The notes beneath the pieces are model-generated. The model had not been told where the DNA came from, did not search any database, and saw nothing but the letters and a program-made list of their open reading frames with translations. A stretch of DNA of 64,000 nucleotides. It comes from Caballeronia sp. NK8 (GTDB lineage Bacteria > Pseudomonadota > Gammaproteobacteria > Burkholderiales > Burkholderiaceae). Positions 56,961-64,000 of the stretch are shown in pieces (position 1 is the first letter of the stretch; each line of letters opens with the position of its first letter). The position numbers were made by a program, and so were the translations under genes. The stretch spans positions 372,001 through 436,000 of the forward strand of contig NZ_AP024322.1 of the NCBI RefSeq assembly GCF_018408855.1, written 5' to 3'.

Positions 56961-57115
56961 CATCTTCTCTCATCCGGACTATGACCGTCGGCTCTGGCAT
57001 CTCACCAGATCTGCTGACCCCGCGCGTGATGCGGCGCGGGCGCTCGCGGGCTCGAGGTTCGGCCGCGAGGCCTCGCCACTTACCGCCGGTGGGGAATTGC
57101 ACCCCGCCCTGAAGA
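56961..57115 (-). ncRNA. FMN riboswitch (RFN element) upstream of ribB
   Basis: Read on the minus strand, the element starts AGGGCGGGGTGCAATTCCCC near 57107, continues with ACCGGCGGTAAG, and ends with GTCAGCAGATCTGGTG and GACGGTCATAGTCCGGATGA near 56970. These are the conserved arms of the RFN element. It ends about 155 bases before ribB. Binding of FMN should reduce ribB expression, by terminating or hiding the ribosome site; which, I cannot tell. Confidence 0.96.
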
Positions 57116-57234
57116 CGTACTGAATGCCGGCAAGCCGAACAGGCTCGACAGCTTTTTCAGGATACCGCACGTGCGAAATTTTTGCACTGCCGCATGGATC
57201 ATCGTTCCGGAAAACGACATGCGCAGCGAGCACG

Positions 57235-58731
57235 TCAGCTGTCCGCCCAGACTTTTGTGGCATTGACCGCGCGCCGCCATCCGGCGAGAGACGCAGCGAT
57301 CTCCTCTTCAGGCATCGATGGCGAAAAACGCCGTTCCAGTTGCCACTGCGCCTTGAGTTCGTCGACGTCCTTCCAGTAACCCACCGCGAGCCCCGCCAGA
57401 TAAGCCGCGCCGAGCGCCGTGGTTTCCGCGATGCGCGGCCGCGCGACGCCGACACCGAGCAGATCGGCCTGAAACTGCATCAGCAGATCGTTCGCGCACG
57501 CGCCGCCATCGACGCGCAATTCGCCGATACGCATGCCCGAGTCCGCTTCCATTGCCTTCAGCACGTCGAGCGACTGATACGCGATCGAATCGAGCGCCGC
57601 CCGCGCGATATGGCTGGCCGTCGTGCCGCGCGTCACGCCGAAGAGCGTGCCGCGTGCGCGCGCATTCCAGTGCGGGGCGCCAAGACCGGCGAACGCGGGC
57701 ACGAGATAGACGCCATCGCTATGCGGCACGTTGCGCGCGAGCGCCTCGACTTCGCTCGCGTGGCGGATGAGGCCGAGCCCGTCGCGCAGCCATTGCACGA
57801 CCGCGCCCGCGATGAAAATGCTGCCTTCGAGGGCATAGTCGACCCGGTCGCCGATTTGCCATGCGATCGTGGTGACGAGGTTGTTGCGCGACTCGATCGG
57901 CTTCTCGCCCGTGTTCATGACGAGAAAGCAGCCGGTGCCGTAGGTGTTTTTCACCATGCCCGACTCCGTGCACATCTGCCCGAAGAGCGCGGCGTGCTGA
58001 TCGCCGGCAAGCGATGCGAGCGGGACGTCCGATGCGAACACCGTACCCTGCGTTGGGCCGTAGACCTCGGACGATGTCCGCACTTCGGGCAGCATGCTGC
58101 GCGGAATGTCGAGCGCGTCGAGCAGTTCGTCGTCCCAGCGCCGCGCGTGGATGTCGAAGAGCATGGTGCGCGATGCGTTCGTGATATCGGTGATGTGCAT
58201 GCCACGCCGCGTGAAATTCCACACGAGCCAGCTATCGACGGTGCCGAAGGCGAGCCGCCCTTGCTTCGCCTTGTCGCGCGCGCCCTCGACGTTATCGAGA
58301 ATCCAGCGGATTTTCGTTGCGGAGAAATAGGCATCGATCGGCAGGCCGGTCTTTGCGCGCACCATCGATTCGAGACCGCGCGACCTGAGCTCGTCGCACA
58401 GCGCTGCCGTGCGGCGGTCCTGCCAGACGATCGCGTTATAGATCGGCTTGCCGGTTTCGCGGTCCCACACGACGGTGGTTTCCCGCTGATTCGTGATGCC
58501 GATCGCCGCGATCGAAGAAGCGTTCGCGCCCGCGCGCGTGACGGCCTCAGCGGCGACGCCCGCCTGCGTCGACCAGATTTCCTGCGGATCGTGCTCGACC
58601 CAGCCCGCTTCGGGATAGATCTGCTGGAATTCCTTCTGCGCCACGGACACGATGTTGCCGTTTCTGTCGAACAGCATGGCGCGCGAACTGGTGGTGCCCT
58701 GATCGAGCGCGAGAACGTACTGATCCTTCAT
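57235..58731 (-). CDS. glpK: Glycerol kinase
   Basis: GlpK phosphorylates glycerol to glycerol 3-phosphate. The 498-residue FGGY-type kinase has the N-terminal ADP/phosphate motif [19 protein letters not shown] near 7, [14 protein letters not shown] near 82, [18 protein letters not shown] near 300, and [15 protein letters not shown] near 345. GAGGAGACC precedes the ATG. The other glp genes are not in the window. Confidence 0.97.
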   Translation of the reverse strand: MKDQYVLALDQGTTSSRAMLFDRNGNIVSVAQKEFQQIYPEAGWVEHDPQEIWSTQAGVAAEAVTRAGANASSIAAIGITNQRETTVVWDRETGKPIYNAIVWQDRRTAALCDELRSRGLESMVRAKTGLPIDAYFSATKIRWILDNVEGARDKAKQGRLAFGTVDSWLVWNFTRRGMHITDITNASRTMLFDIHARRWDDELLDALDIPRSMLPEVRTSSEVYGPTQGTVFASDVPLASLAGDQHAALFGQMCTESGMVKNTYGTGCFLVMNTGEKPIESRNNLVTTIAWQIGDRVDYALEGSIFIAGAVVQWLRDGLGLIRHASEVEALARNVPHSDGVYLVPAFAGLGAPHWNARARGTLFGVTRGTTASHIARAALDSIAYQSLDVLKAMEADSGMRIGELRVDGGACANDLLMQFQADLLGVGVARPRIAETTALGAAYLAGLAVGYWKDVDELKAQWQLERRFSPSMPEEEIAASLAGWRRAVNATKVWADS

Positions 58732-58924
58732 GGTCTCCTCCGGTTTGAGCGGTCCGTGTGCGAAATCTATCGGAGCGGGACCGCCCGGACAACCTGGCCG
58801 AACGGCATAGGTCGCGTGACATGCTCCGCTACGCGTGCAAAATGCCTATGCCATCCGGTCAGGTGGCGTCACGGTTCCGTTCGTCCGATACTGACGGAAC
58901 ACAATCGAGCGAACGGTGAGTGCG

Positions 58925-59305
58925 ATGCGAATGCTGTTGATGTCAGGCGTGCTGGGAACGGCGATGCTGGCGGGCTGCGTGGGAACGCCGAGCCTTGGCG
59001 ATTCGACGGGCGCGTCTTCGTTCGGTGCGCTGCAGGAGATGTGCGGAGCGTCGCCGGCCGATTACGGCGCCGATGCGCAATCCGTCTATTCGGCCTTCTT
59101 CGACGCGTACGTCGCCCAGCGCCGGGGCGGGCTGTCGAGAGAACGCTTCTGCGCGTTCCAAACGGCGATCGCCGAGCGGTATCGCGCCTATCGGGCGAAT
59201 CCCGGCCCCGAAGCGCAGAGCGCATGGGCAAACTTCTTCCTGGATCAGCGCGCGCAGGCGCTCAGTTGGCGTGCAGCAGTCGACCCGACGCTGCGCGCCG
59301 GATGA
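58925..59305 (+). CDS. Small predicted lipoprotein
   Basis: The 126-residue product starts MRMLLMSGVLGTAMLAGCVG, a lipoprotein signal with the lipobox LAGC and a Cys at about residue 18. The mature part is a polar, Ala- and Tyr-containing segment (YSAFFDAYVAQRRGG, SAWANFFLDQRAQALSW) with no recognised family. GTG 58916 is another possible start. The gene is divergent from glpK. A hairpin at 59341-59361 follows. Confidence 0.8.
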   Translation: MRMLLMSGVLGTAMLAGCVGTPSLGDSTGASSFGALQEMCGASPADYGADAQSVYSAFFDAYVAQRRGGLSRERFCAFQTAIAERYRAYRANPGPEAQSAWANFFLDQRAQALSWRAAVDPTLRAG

Positions 59306-59340
59306 AGCAATCTGTGATTTGAAACCAGAGGGATGAAACG

Positions 59341-59361
59341 GACGCGGTCCCCGACCGCGTC
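59341..59361. terminator. Hairpin between convergent small genes
   Basis: GACGCGGT (59341-59348) pairs with ACCGCGTC (59354-59361), with a 5-base loop, 35 bases after the lipoprotein stop and 19 beyond the stop of the opposite gene. No T tract follows. Confidence 0.4.
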
Positions 59362-59380
59362 ATGAGTCCTGCCGCGCGTG

Positions 59381-59578
59381 CTATGAGTAACGCTTGAAAG
59401 CCTTGACTGTGGAATCGCCGGTGGCGGTGAGGCGCCATTGCTGACGTCCCGAAGCGAGATTTTCGAGTTGAACGAGCTGGCGTTCGAGCAAGGCGTCGAG
59501 TTCCTCGCGTTCCATATCGACTTGATTAGGTGCTTCCTGAACCAGTAGCAGCGTGGCAAATTCGTGCGGACTCAGCAT
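59381..59578 (-). CDS. Small winged-helix-like protein
   Basis: The 65-residue product has a helix (MLSPHEFATLLLVQEAP), a likely recognition helix and turn (ELDALLERQLVQLENLA) and a short wing ending RLTATGDSTVKAF, the pattern L..L...G.V / Y.LT..G of MarR-like winged helices. ATG 59578 has GGAG 6 bases upstream; ATG 59590 in frame is the alternative. A good sigma-70 promoter lies at 59718-59746. No named family is recognised. Confidence 0.65.
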   Translation of the reverse strand: MLSPHEFATLLLVQEAPNQVDMEREELDALLERQLVQLENLASGRQQWRLTATGDSTVKAFKRYS

Positions 59579-59612
59579 TGTGTTCTCCATGACGACCGAA
59601 CGGCATAAGCAG

Positions 59613-59637
59613 CCGGCTTTGTAAGCCGGATCTTTTT
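59613..59637 (+). terminator. Terminator-like hairpin with T tract, orientation unexplained
   Basis: CCGGCTT (59613-59619) pairs with AAGCCGG (59623-59629), followed on the plus strand by ATCTTTTTG. No plus-strand gene ends here; on the minus strand it lies in the leader of the winged-helix-like gene. Confidence 0.4.
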
Positions 59638-59717
59638 GCTTCGAAACGTTGTACGGGGAAACTGGGAAACCGCCGGGCAAACGCAAAGATTGTGTACCGC
59701 GATTGCCGGGAATTGGG

Positions 59718-59746
59718 ATTGTAGGCAAGCGTCTGACAAGTGCCAA
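59718..59746 (-). promoter_or_regulatory. Sigma-70 promoter for the winged-helix-like gene
   Basis: On the minus strand TTGGCA (59746-59741) is followed after exactly 17 bases by TACAAT (59723-59718). Transcription would start about 130 bases before the start codon at 59578. Confidence 0.7.
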
Positions 59747-59918
59747 ATCCCAAAACGAAAATTTTTACTTTGACTTTTTGCGTGCCCGGAGGCGGTCCCC
59801 GACTCACGCAAATTTGAAGAATCCACTTGAAGTTCGTGCGGCGGCGCACACAAACATCGGGCGATGCGATGCTCGCGGCCTGATCGAATGCTCGCTGCAT
59901 TCATGCGCCCAGCTCATT

Positions 59919-59939
59919 AATTCATACGATAAATGAATT
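59919..59939. promoter_or_regulatory. Operator-like palindrome upstream of the gamma-glutamyltransferase gene
   Basis: AATTCAT (59919-59925) and ATGAATT (59933-59939) are perfect complements with a 7-base spacer, in an AT-rich stretch 98 bases before the start codon. The regulator is unknown. Confidence 0.5.
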
Positions 59940-60036
59940 TGTTTTAAATTAAGCGCGCAATGCAATATTCTCTTTTGCCCGGACGGTTATCGACACCGCC
60001 CGCGCCGTTCCGCCCTGGTATCCCGGACTTCATTCA

Positions 60037-61674
60037 ATGACTCGCTTCAACTGGCAAAACCCGTATCCCACGCCGCGCCTGCCGGTGTTCGCCCGCAATA
60101 TCGTATCGACGTCCCATCCGCTTGCCGCGCAGGCCGGCCTGCGCATGCTCTGGAAGGGCGGCAATGCCGTCGATGCAGCCATCGCCGCGGCGGCCGCCAT
60201 CACCGTTGTCGAGCCGGTATCGTGCGGCCTGGGTGGCGATGCCTTCGCCTTGGTCTGGGACGGCAAGAAGCTGCACGGTCTGAATGCGTCGGGCGTGTCG
60301 CCCGCGGCATGGAACGTCGACTATTTCCGGCGCAAGTACGGCGAGGAGAACGGCCTGGCGCGCCAGCCCAAGCGCGGCTGGGACGCCGTGACCGTGCCGG
60401 GCGTGATTGCCGGATGGGAAGCGTTGCACGCGAAGTTCGGCACGCTGCCGTTCGCCGACTTGATGGAACCCGCGATCGAGATTGCCGAGCGTGGTCACGC
60501 GGTGGCGAGCATCGTCGCGTACAAGTGGGCGGCGGCGGTGCCCGAGCTCAAGGATCAGCCAGGCTTCGCGGACGTCTTCATGCCGCGCGGCCGCGCGCCC
60601 GAGGTGAGCGAACTCGTGCGCTTTCCCGGTCACGCAAAGACCTTGCGGCTGCTCGCGCAGCACGGTCCGCGCGCGTACTACGAGGGCGAAATCGCCGAGC
60701 GCATTGCGTCGTTCGCGCGCGAAGGCGGCGCCGCATTGACGATGGACGACTTGCGCAACTATCGCGCGGACTGGGTCGAGCCGATCAGCAAGGACTATCG
60801 CGGCCATACGGTGCACGAGATTCCGCCGAACGGGCAGGGCATCGCCGCGCTGATCGCGCTCGGCATTCTCGACAAGTTCGATGTCGGCACGCTCGCCGTC
60901 GATCGCATCGAGTCGCAGCATTTGCAGATCGAGGCGATGAAGCTCGCGTTCGCCGACGTCTACCGCTACGTCGCCGATCCGCGCTCGATGGACGTGACGC
61001 CCGAGCAGATGCTGGACGACGCGTATCTGACCGAGCGCGCGAAGCTCATCGACCCGAAGAAGGCCACGCAATTCGACTTCGGCATGCCGAAGGCGGGCGG
61101 CACCATTTATATGTCGGTGGCCGATGAGCGCGGCATGATGGTGAGCTTCATTCAGTCGAATTACATGGGCTTCGGCTCGGGCGTGGTCGTGCCGGATACG
61201 GGTATCGCGCTGCAGAACCGCGGCTGCGGTTTCTCGATGGATCCGAAGTCCGCGAACGTCGTGGAAGGCGGCAAGCGTCCGTTCCATACGATCATCCCCG
61301 CGTTTCTCACGCAGGAAGTCGATGGCAAGCGCGAAGCGGTAATGAGCTTCGGCGTGATGGGCGGCGACATGCAGCCGCAGGGCCATCTGCAATCCGTCGT
61401 ACGTATGCTCGACTACGGCCAGCAGCCGCAGGCCGCGTGCGATGCGCCGCGCTGGAAGGTCAACCGCGACTTCACCATCGATATCGAGGCCACGCTCGAT
61501 CCCGAAACCGCGCGTGCGCTCGAAGGCTTCGGTCACACGATCAAGTCCGTCGACGATCCTTACATGGACTTCGGCTCGGGCCAGTACATCTGGAAGCTCG
61601 ATCGCAACGATCCCGAACGTGGTTATGTCGCGGCAAGCGACAGCCGGCGCGACGGTCTCGCCGCCGGCTTCTAA
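60037..61674 (+). CDS. Gamma-glutamyltransferase-family Ntn hydrolase
   Basis: A 545-residue protein of the gamma-glutamyltransferase family. The autoprocessing Thr is residue 356 in AGGTIYMSVADERGMM; the small-subunit motifs GFGSGVVVPDTGIALQNRG (in part) and GVMGGDMQPQGHLQSV follow. The N-terminus has STSHPLAAQAGLRMLWKGGN and no signal peptide, so it is probably cytoplasmic, unlike E. coli Ggt. Such YwrD-like members act on gamma-glutamyl compounds or cephalosporins; the true substrate is open. A hairpin and an MHS transporter follow. Confidence 0.9.
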   Translation: MTRFNWQNPYPTPRLPVFARNIVSTSHPLAAQAGLRMLWKGGNAVDAAIAAAAAITVVEPVSCGLGGDAFALVWDGKKLHGLNASGVSPAAWNVDYFRRKYGEENGLARQPKRGWDAVTVPGVIAGWEALHAKFGTLPFADLMEPAIEIAERGHAVASIVAYKWAAAVPELKDQPGFADVFMPRGRAPEVSELVRFPGHAKTLRLLAQHGPRAYYEGEIAERIASFAREGGAALTMDDLRNYRADWVEPISKDYRGHTVHEIPPNGQGIAALIALGILDKFDVGTLAVDRIESQHLQIEAMKLAFADVYRYVADPRSMDVTPEQMLDDAYLTERAKLIDPKKATQFDFGMPKAGGTIYMSVADERGMMVSFIQSNYMGFGSGVVVPDTGIALQNRGCGFSMDPKSANVVEGGKRPFHTIIPAFLTQEVDGKREAVMSFGVMGGDMQPQGHLQSVVRMLDYGQQPQAACDAPRWKVNRDFTIDIEATLDPETARALEGFGHTIKSVDDPYMDFGSGQYIWKLDRNDPERGYVAASDSRRDGLAAGF

Positions 61675-61684
61675 AACGACCATC

Positions 61685-61711
61685 GGAGACCGGTTCGTGC
61701 GACCGGTCTCC
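61685..61711 (+). repeat. Intergenic hairpin between the two genes
   Basis: GGAGACCGGT (61685-61694) pairs perfectly with ACCGGTCTCC (61702-61711), with a 7-base loop, 10 bases after the enzyme's stop. There is no T tract, so it may set relative expression of the two genes rather than end transcription. Confidence 0.5.
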
Positions 61712-61800
61712 ATCCAACAAGACAACGCGTCTATTCGCTGCTTCCAGGCATGCGAAGGGAAACGCGCATGCCCGCGTCGGGCGAAGAGAAAGGGGACATC

Positions 61801-63141
61801 ATGAATGAACAGGCGTATCGGGCGCCGAATGCTCAAGCTGCTGCGGCCGAAGCGTCCGCGCAAAGAGCGGCGCCATCGGAGGCGATGATCCGTCGTATCG
61901 TGTTCTCGTCGTCGATCGGCAACGCGCTCGAGTGGTTCGACTTTCTCGTCTACGGCTATTTCGCCACGGTGATCGCGAAGGCGTTCTTTCCGTCGCACGA
62001 CGAGTGGTTGTCGACGATGCTGGCCATCGGCACGTTCGGCATTTCGTTCCTGATGCGTCCGCTCGGCGCGATCGTGCTCGGCATCTACGGCGACCGCAAA
62101 GGTCGCAAGGCCGCGCTCACACTCGCCATTCTGCTGATGATGGTCGGCACGCTCACCATGGCCGTGATGCCGTCGTACGCGCACATCGGCTTGGCGGCGC
62201 CGCTTCTGATCCTGCTTGCGCGGCTCGTTCAAGGCTTCGCGGTCGGCGGCGAGTTCGGCAGCGCGACGGCGTTCATGGTCGAGCACAGCGAAGCGCGGCG
62301 CGGCTATTACGCAAGCTGGCAGTTCGCGAGTCAAGGGCTCGCCGCGATCATGGCCGCGGCTTTCGGCTCGGTGCTGAGCGCGTGGCTGCCGCAGCCTCAA
62401 CTCGAAAGCTGGGGCTGGCGCATTCCGTTCGTCTTCGGTCTGCTCGTCGGCCCGGTGGGCTACTACATCCGTTCGCATCTGGACGAAACGCCGGAATTTC
62501 TCGCGACGCGCGCCGAAAACAAAGCGAGCGCGCCCGGCGTCTCGTTCTCGAATCAATGGCTGAACCTGTTGCTGGCCGTCGGCATCGTTGCGCAATCGAC
62601 GGTCGGTGTGTACGTCTTGCAACTCTATATGCCGATGTATGCCGTCAAGCAGCTTCATCTTCCCGCGACGGCGTCGTTCGCCGTCGTGGTGCTCAATGGC
62701 GGACTTCAGTTCATTTTCTCGCCGTTGATGGGCGCGCTCTCCGACCGTTTCGGACGCATTCGCATCATGCTCGGCACGTCGATTTTCATGGGCGTAACGA
62801 TTTATCCGATGTTTGCGTGGCTGCAGTCACACCCGACGATCGCCTCGCTCGTCATGCTGCAATCGGTCGCGGGCATTCTCAAGGCGGCATATTCCGGTCC
62901 GATGCCCGCGCTGATGTCCGAGATCTTCCCGACGCGCGTGCGCTCGACCGGTCTCTCGATCGGCTACGCGCTCGGCGTCACGCTGTTCGGCGGCTTCGCG
63001 CCTACGATCGTCGAGGCGTTCATCCACGTCACCGGCGACAAGCTCGCGCCGAGCTATTACGTGTTGCTGGCGGCGGTGCTGTCGGGCGTCTCGCTGGCGA
63101 TCGTCGCGTGGCGCATGCGCGCGGGGCGGCGCGCGATATAA
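61801..63141 (+). CDS. MHS-family (metabolite:H+ symporter) MFS transporter
   Basis: A 446-residue inner-membrane carrier with twelve likely helices. Family marks are SSIGNALEWFDFLVYGYF near 38, the loop motif GDRKGRKAAL near 98, and LVQGFAVGGEFGSATAFMVE near 143. MHS members such as ProP, KgtP and CitA import osmolytes, dicarboxylates or citrate by proton symport. Its place after a gamma-glutamyltransferase-like enzyme suggests uptake of the enzyme's substrate. ATG 61801 follows AAAGGGGAC; ATG 61750 is possible. Confidence 0.92.
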   Translation: MNEQAYRAPNAQAAAAEASAQRAAPSEAMIRRIVFSSSIGNALEWFDFLVYGYFATVIAKAFFPSHDEWLSTMLAIGTFGISFLMRPLGAIVLGIYGDRKGRKAALTLAILLMMVGTLTMAVMPSYAHIGLAAPLLILLARLVQGFAVGGEFGSATAFMVEHSEARRGYYASWQFASQGLAAIMAAAFGSVLSAWLPQPQLESWGWRIPFVFGLLVGPVGYYIRSHLDETPEFLATRAENKASAPGVSFSNQWLNLLLAVGIVAQSTVGVYVLQLYMPMYAVKQLHLPATASFAVVVLNGGLQFIFSPLMGALSDRFGRIRIMLGTSIFMGVTIYPMFAWLQSHPTIASLVMLQSVAGILKAAYSGPMPALMSEIFPTRVRSTGLSIGYALGVTLFGGFAPTIVEAFIHVTGDKLAPSYYVLLAAVLSGVSLAIVAWRMRAGRRAI

Positions 63142-63454
63142 CGGCCAGGTCTTCTCTCTGCATTTTCAGGCTCCAGGCACGAACTTCAGCGCGCGCGTGG
63201 CACATTTCATGCTGCAGTGCACCACTGGCCGCTCGCATCGAGACTCGTAAGAAATTGGCGCAAACGGAACCGGCGCGCCGCGCAGGAGTCTGTCCCCATG
63301 CCTGCAAACTCGTTGCGGGGCGGCTAAGATGGAAAAACCTGCCGCTTAACAATTGAAGTTAGAACGCCGGGACCGAATCGTTCGCGGCGTCGCCTGAACC
63401 TCGGCTTTTGCAGTTGGCCGATGGCGCGTTCAGTACCGCCTGGGAGCGCGATAT
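63142..63454. other. Intergenic stretch without recognisable gene
   Basis: These 313 bases separate the MHS transporter from the ferritin-like gene. I see no gene and no clear terminator. A -10-like TAAGAT lies near 63327 and may belong to the promoter of the next gene. Confidence 0.4.
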
Positions 63455-64000
63455 ATGCACACAAACAGTACCCATGTGATGCCGTGGCGCATCGAAGACA
63501 TCGATCTCACGCGGATCGATCGCCAGAAGGCGGCATCCAACGAGCATCTTCTCTTGTTGTTGTGCGCCTGCTCGTTCATCGAGAGCGGCACAGATCTTTA
63601 TACGAGCAATCTCAGCAAGTATTTTCATGACGACCCCGAGATTTCGGCGTGGCTCAACAATGAGTGGGAGCCCGAAGAGATGCAGCACGGCAGGGCGCTC
63701 AAGACGTACATCAATCACGTGTGGCCCGAGTTCGACTGGGACACGGCGTTCAGGAACTTCTTCGCCGAATACTCGCTGACCTGCTCGTACGAGGAGTTCG
63801 AGAAGAAGCGCGCGCTCGAGATGGTGGCGCGCTGTGTCGTCGAGACGGGAACGGCCACGCTTTATCGCGCGATAAACGACTGCTCGGATGAACCGGTGCT
63901 GAAAGAGATCACGGACAACATCCGCACGGACGAAGTGCGCCACTACAAGCATTTTTTCCACTTTTTCAAGAAGTGGAACAAGATCGAGGGCAATGGCCGC
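63455..64000 (+). CDS. Ferritin-like di-iron protein (3' end outside window)
   Basis: The first 182 codons of a mostly helical protein are visible. The di-iron ligands of a ferritin-like four-helix bundle can be placed: Glu in CSFIESGTDLYTS near 44, ExxH in WEPEEMQHGRAL near 75, Glu in CVVETGTATLYRAI near 130, and ExxH in RTDEVRHYKHFFHFF near 162. This resembles the acyl-ACP desaturase/ferritin-like superfamily rather than true ferritin. GGGAG precedes the ATG. The substrate is unknown, and the C-terminus is missing. Confidence 0.85.
   Translation, partial: MHTNSTHVMPWRIEDIDLTRIDRQKAASNEHLLLLLCACSFIESGTDLYTSNLSKYFHDDPEISAWLNNEWEPEEMQHGRALKTYINHVWPEFDWDTAFRNFFAEYSLTCSYEEFEKKRALEMVARCVVETGTATLYRAINDCSDEPVLKEITDNIRTDEVRHYKHFFHFFKKWNKIEGNGR

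Larger units (their letters stand above)
59579..60036. other. Intergenic region with divergent regulatory signals
   Basis: These 458 bases between the winged-helix-like gene and the gamma-glutamyltransferase gene contain the minus-strand promoter at 59718-59746, two hairpins and the palindrome at 59919-59939. No gene is seen. The stretch 59905-59970 is markedly AT-rich and probably holds the promoter of the enzyme gene. Confidence 0.55.

Noticed and set aside
1..64000. tRNA, rRNA, CRISPR arrays, insertion sequences and integrase-linked attachment sites
   Set aside because: None was recognised by reading the intergenic regions. The only tandem repeat is the 11-bp array at ybeY, which lacks spacers and cas genes.

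Overview
The window is a chromosomal segment of a high-GC betaproteobacterium of the family Burkholderiaceae, most likely Paraburkholderia or Caballeronia. This rests on the very high third-position GC, on protein sequences of Burkholderia type, and on familiar gene orders such as yggS-proC, yhdP-nit-tldD, hrcA/nadK-recN/hemH/hslR/grpE-dnaK-dnaJ and miaB-phoH-ybeY-corC-lnt. No tRNA, rRNA, IS element, prophage or CRISPR array was recognised. Almost everything is core metabolism or housekeeping.

Layout. 0-3.3 kb: catalase (5' end cut by the window), a 50-residue membrane peptide, Dps and UbiA. 3.3-4.8 kb: an AT-richer, structured intergenic stretch and a two-domain methyltransferase-like protein that looks accessory. 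4.8-11.9 kb (minus): proC, yggS, the glycolate oxidase genes glcF/E/D and a D-lactate dehydrogenase-like flavoprotein. 12.1-14.2 kb: a cobalamin adenosyltransferase, then aroG behind a complete transcription attenuator with a Phe/Tyr/Trp-rich leader peptide. 14.2-21.0 kb (minus): tldD, a Nit-type amidase and yhdP. 21.2-28.9 kb: glnE, recN, nadK, hrcA, hemH. 29-34 kb: hslR, grpE, dnaK and dnaJ with a sigma-32 promoter. 34-40 kb: a PabB-PabC fusion, galactonate dehydratase with its GntR regulator, an MBL-fold hydrolase, a DMT exporter and glyoxalase I. 40.3-52.5 kb (minus): a long row of housekeeping genes (YgjP-type protease, plsC, gmhB, glyS, glyQ, lnt, corC, chaC-like, ybeY, phoH, miaB). 52.7-56.1 kb: a LysR regulator divergent from a VOC protein, an MFS exporter and a HAD hydrolase. 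56.1-64 kb: ribB with an FMN riboswitch, glpK, a small lipoprotein, a small winged-helix-like protein, a gamma-glutamyltransferase-like enzyme, an MHS-type symporter and a ferritin-like protein cut by the window end.

The most notable element is the aroG leader at 13911-14040 (minus). A 21-codon leader peptide carries seven consecutive aromatic codons (Phe, Tyr, Phe, Tyr, Phe, Phe, Trp). It is followed by mutually exclusive hairpins: 1:2 (7 bp), antiterminator 2:3 (9 bp) and an intrinsic terminator 3:4 with a U tract. A well-formed sigma-70 promoter lies upstream. The first enzyme of the shikimate pathway therefore appears to sense all three aromatic aminoacyl-tRNAs through one attenuator. Other points of interest are a regulator gene that seems to start at a non-canonical AUU/AUC codon, an 11-bp tandem repeat that rewrites the end of ybeY, GC-rich hairpins over the start regions of corC and the HAD gene, and several clean operator-like palindromes.
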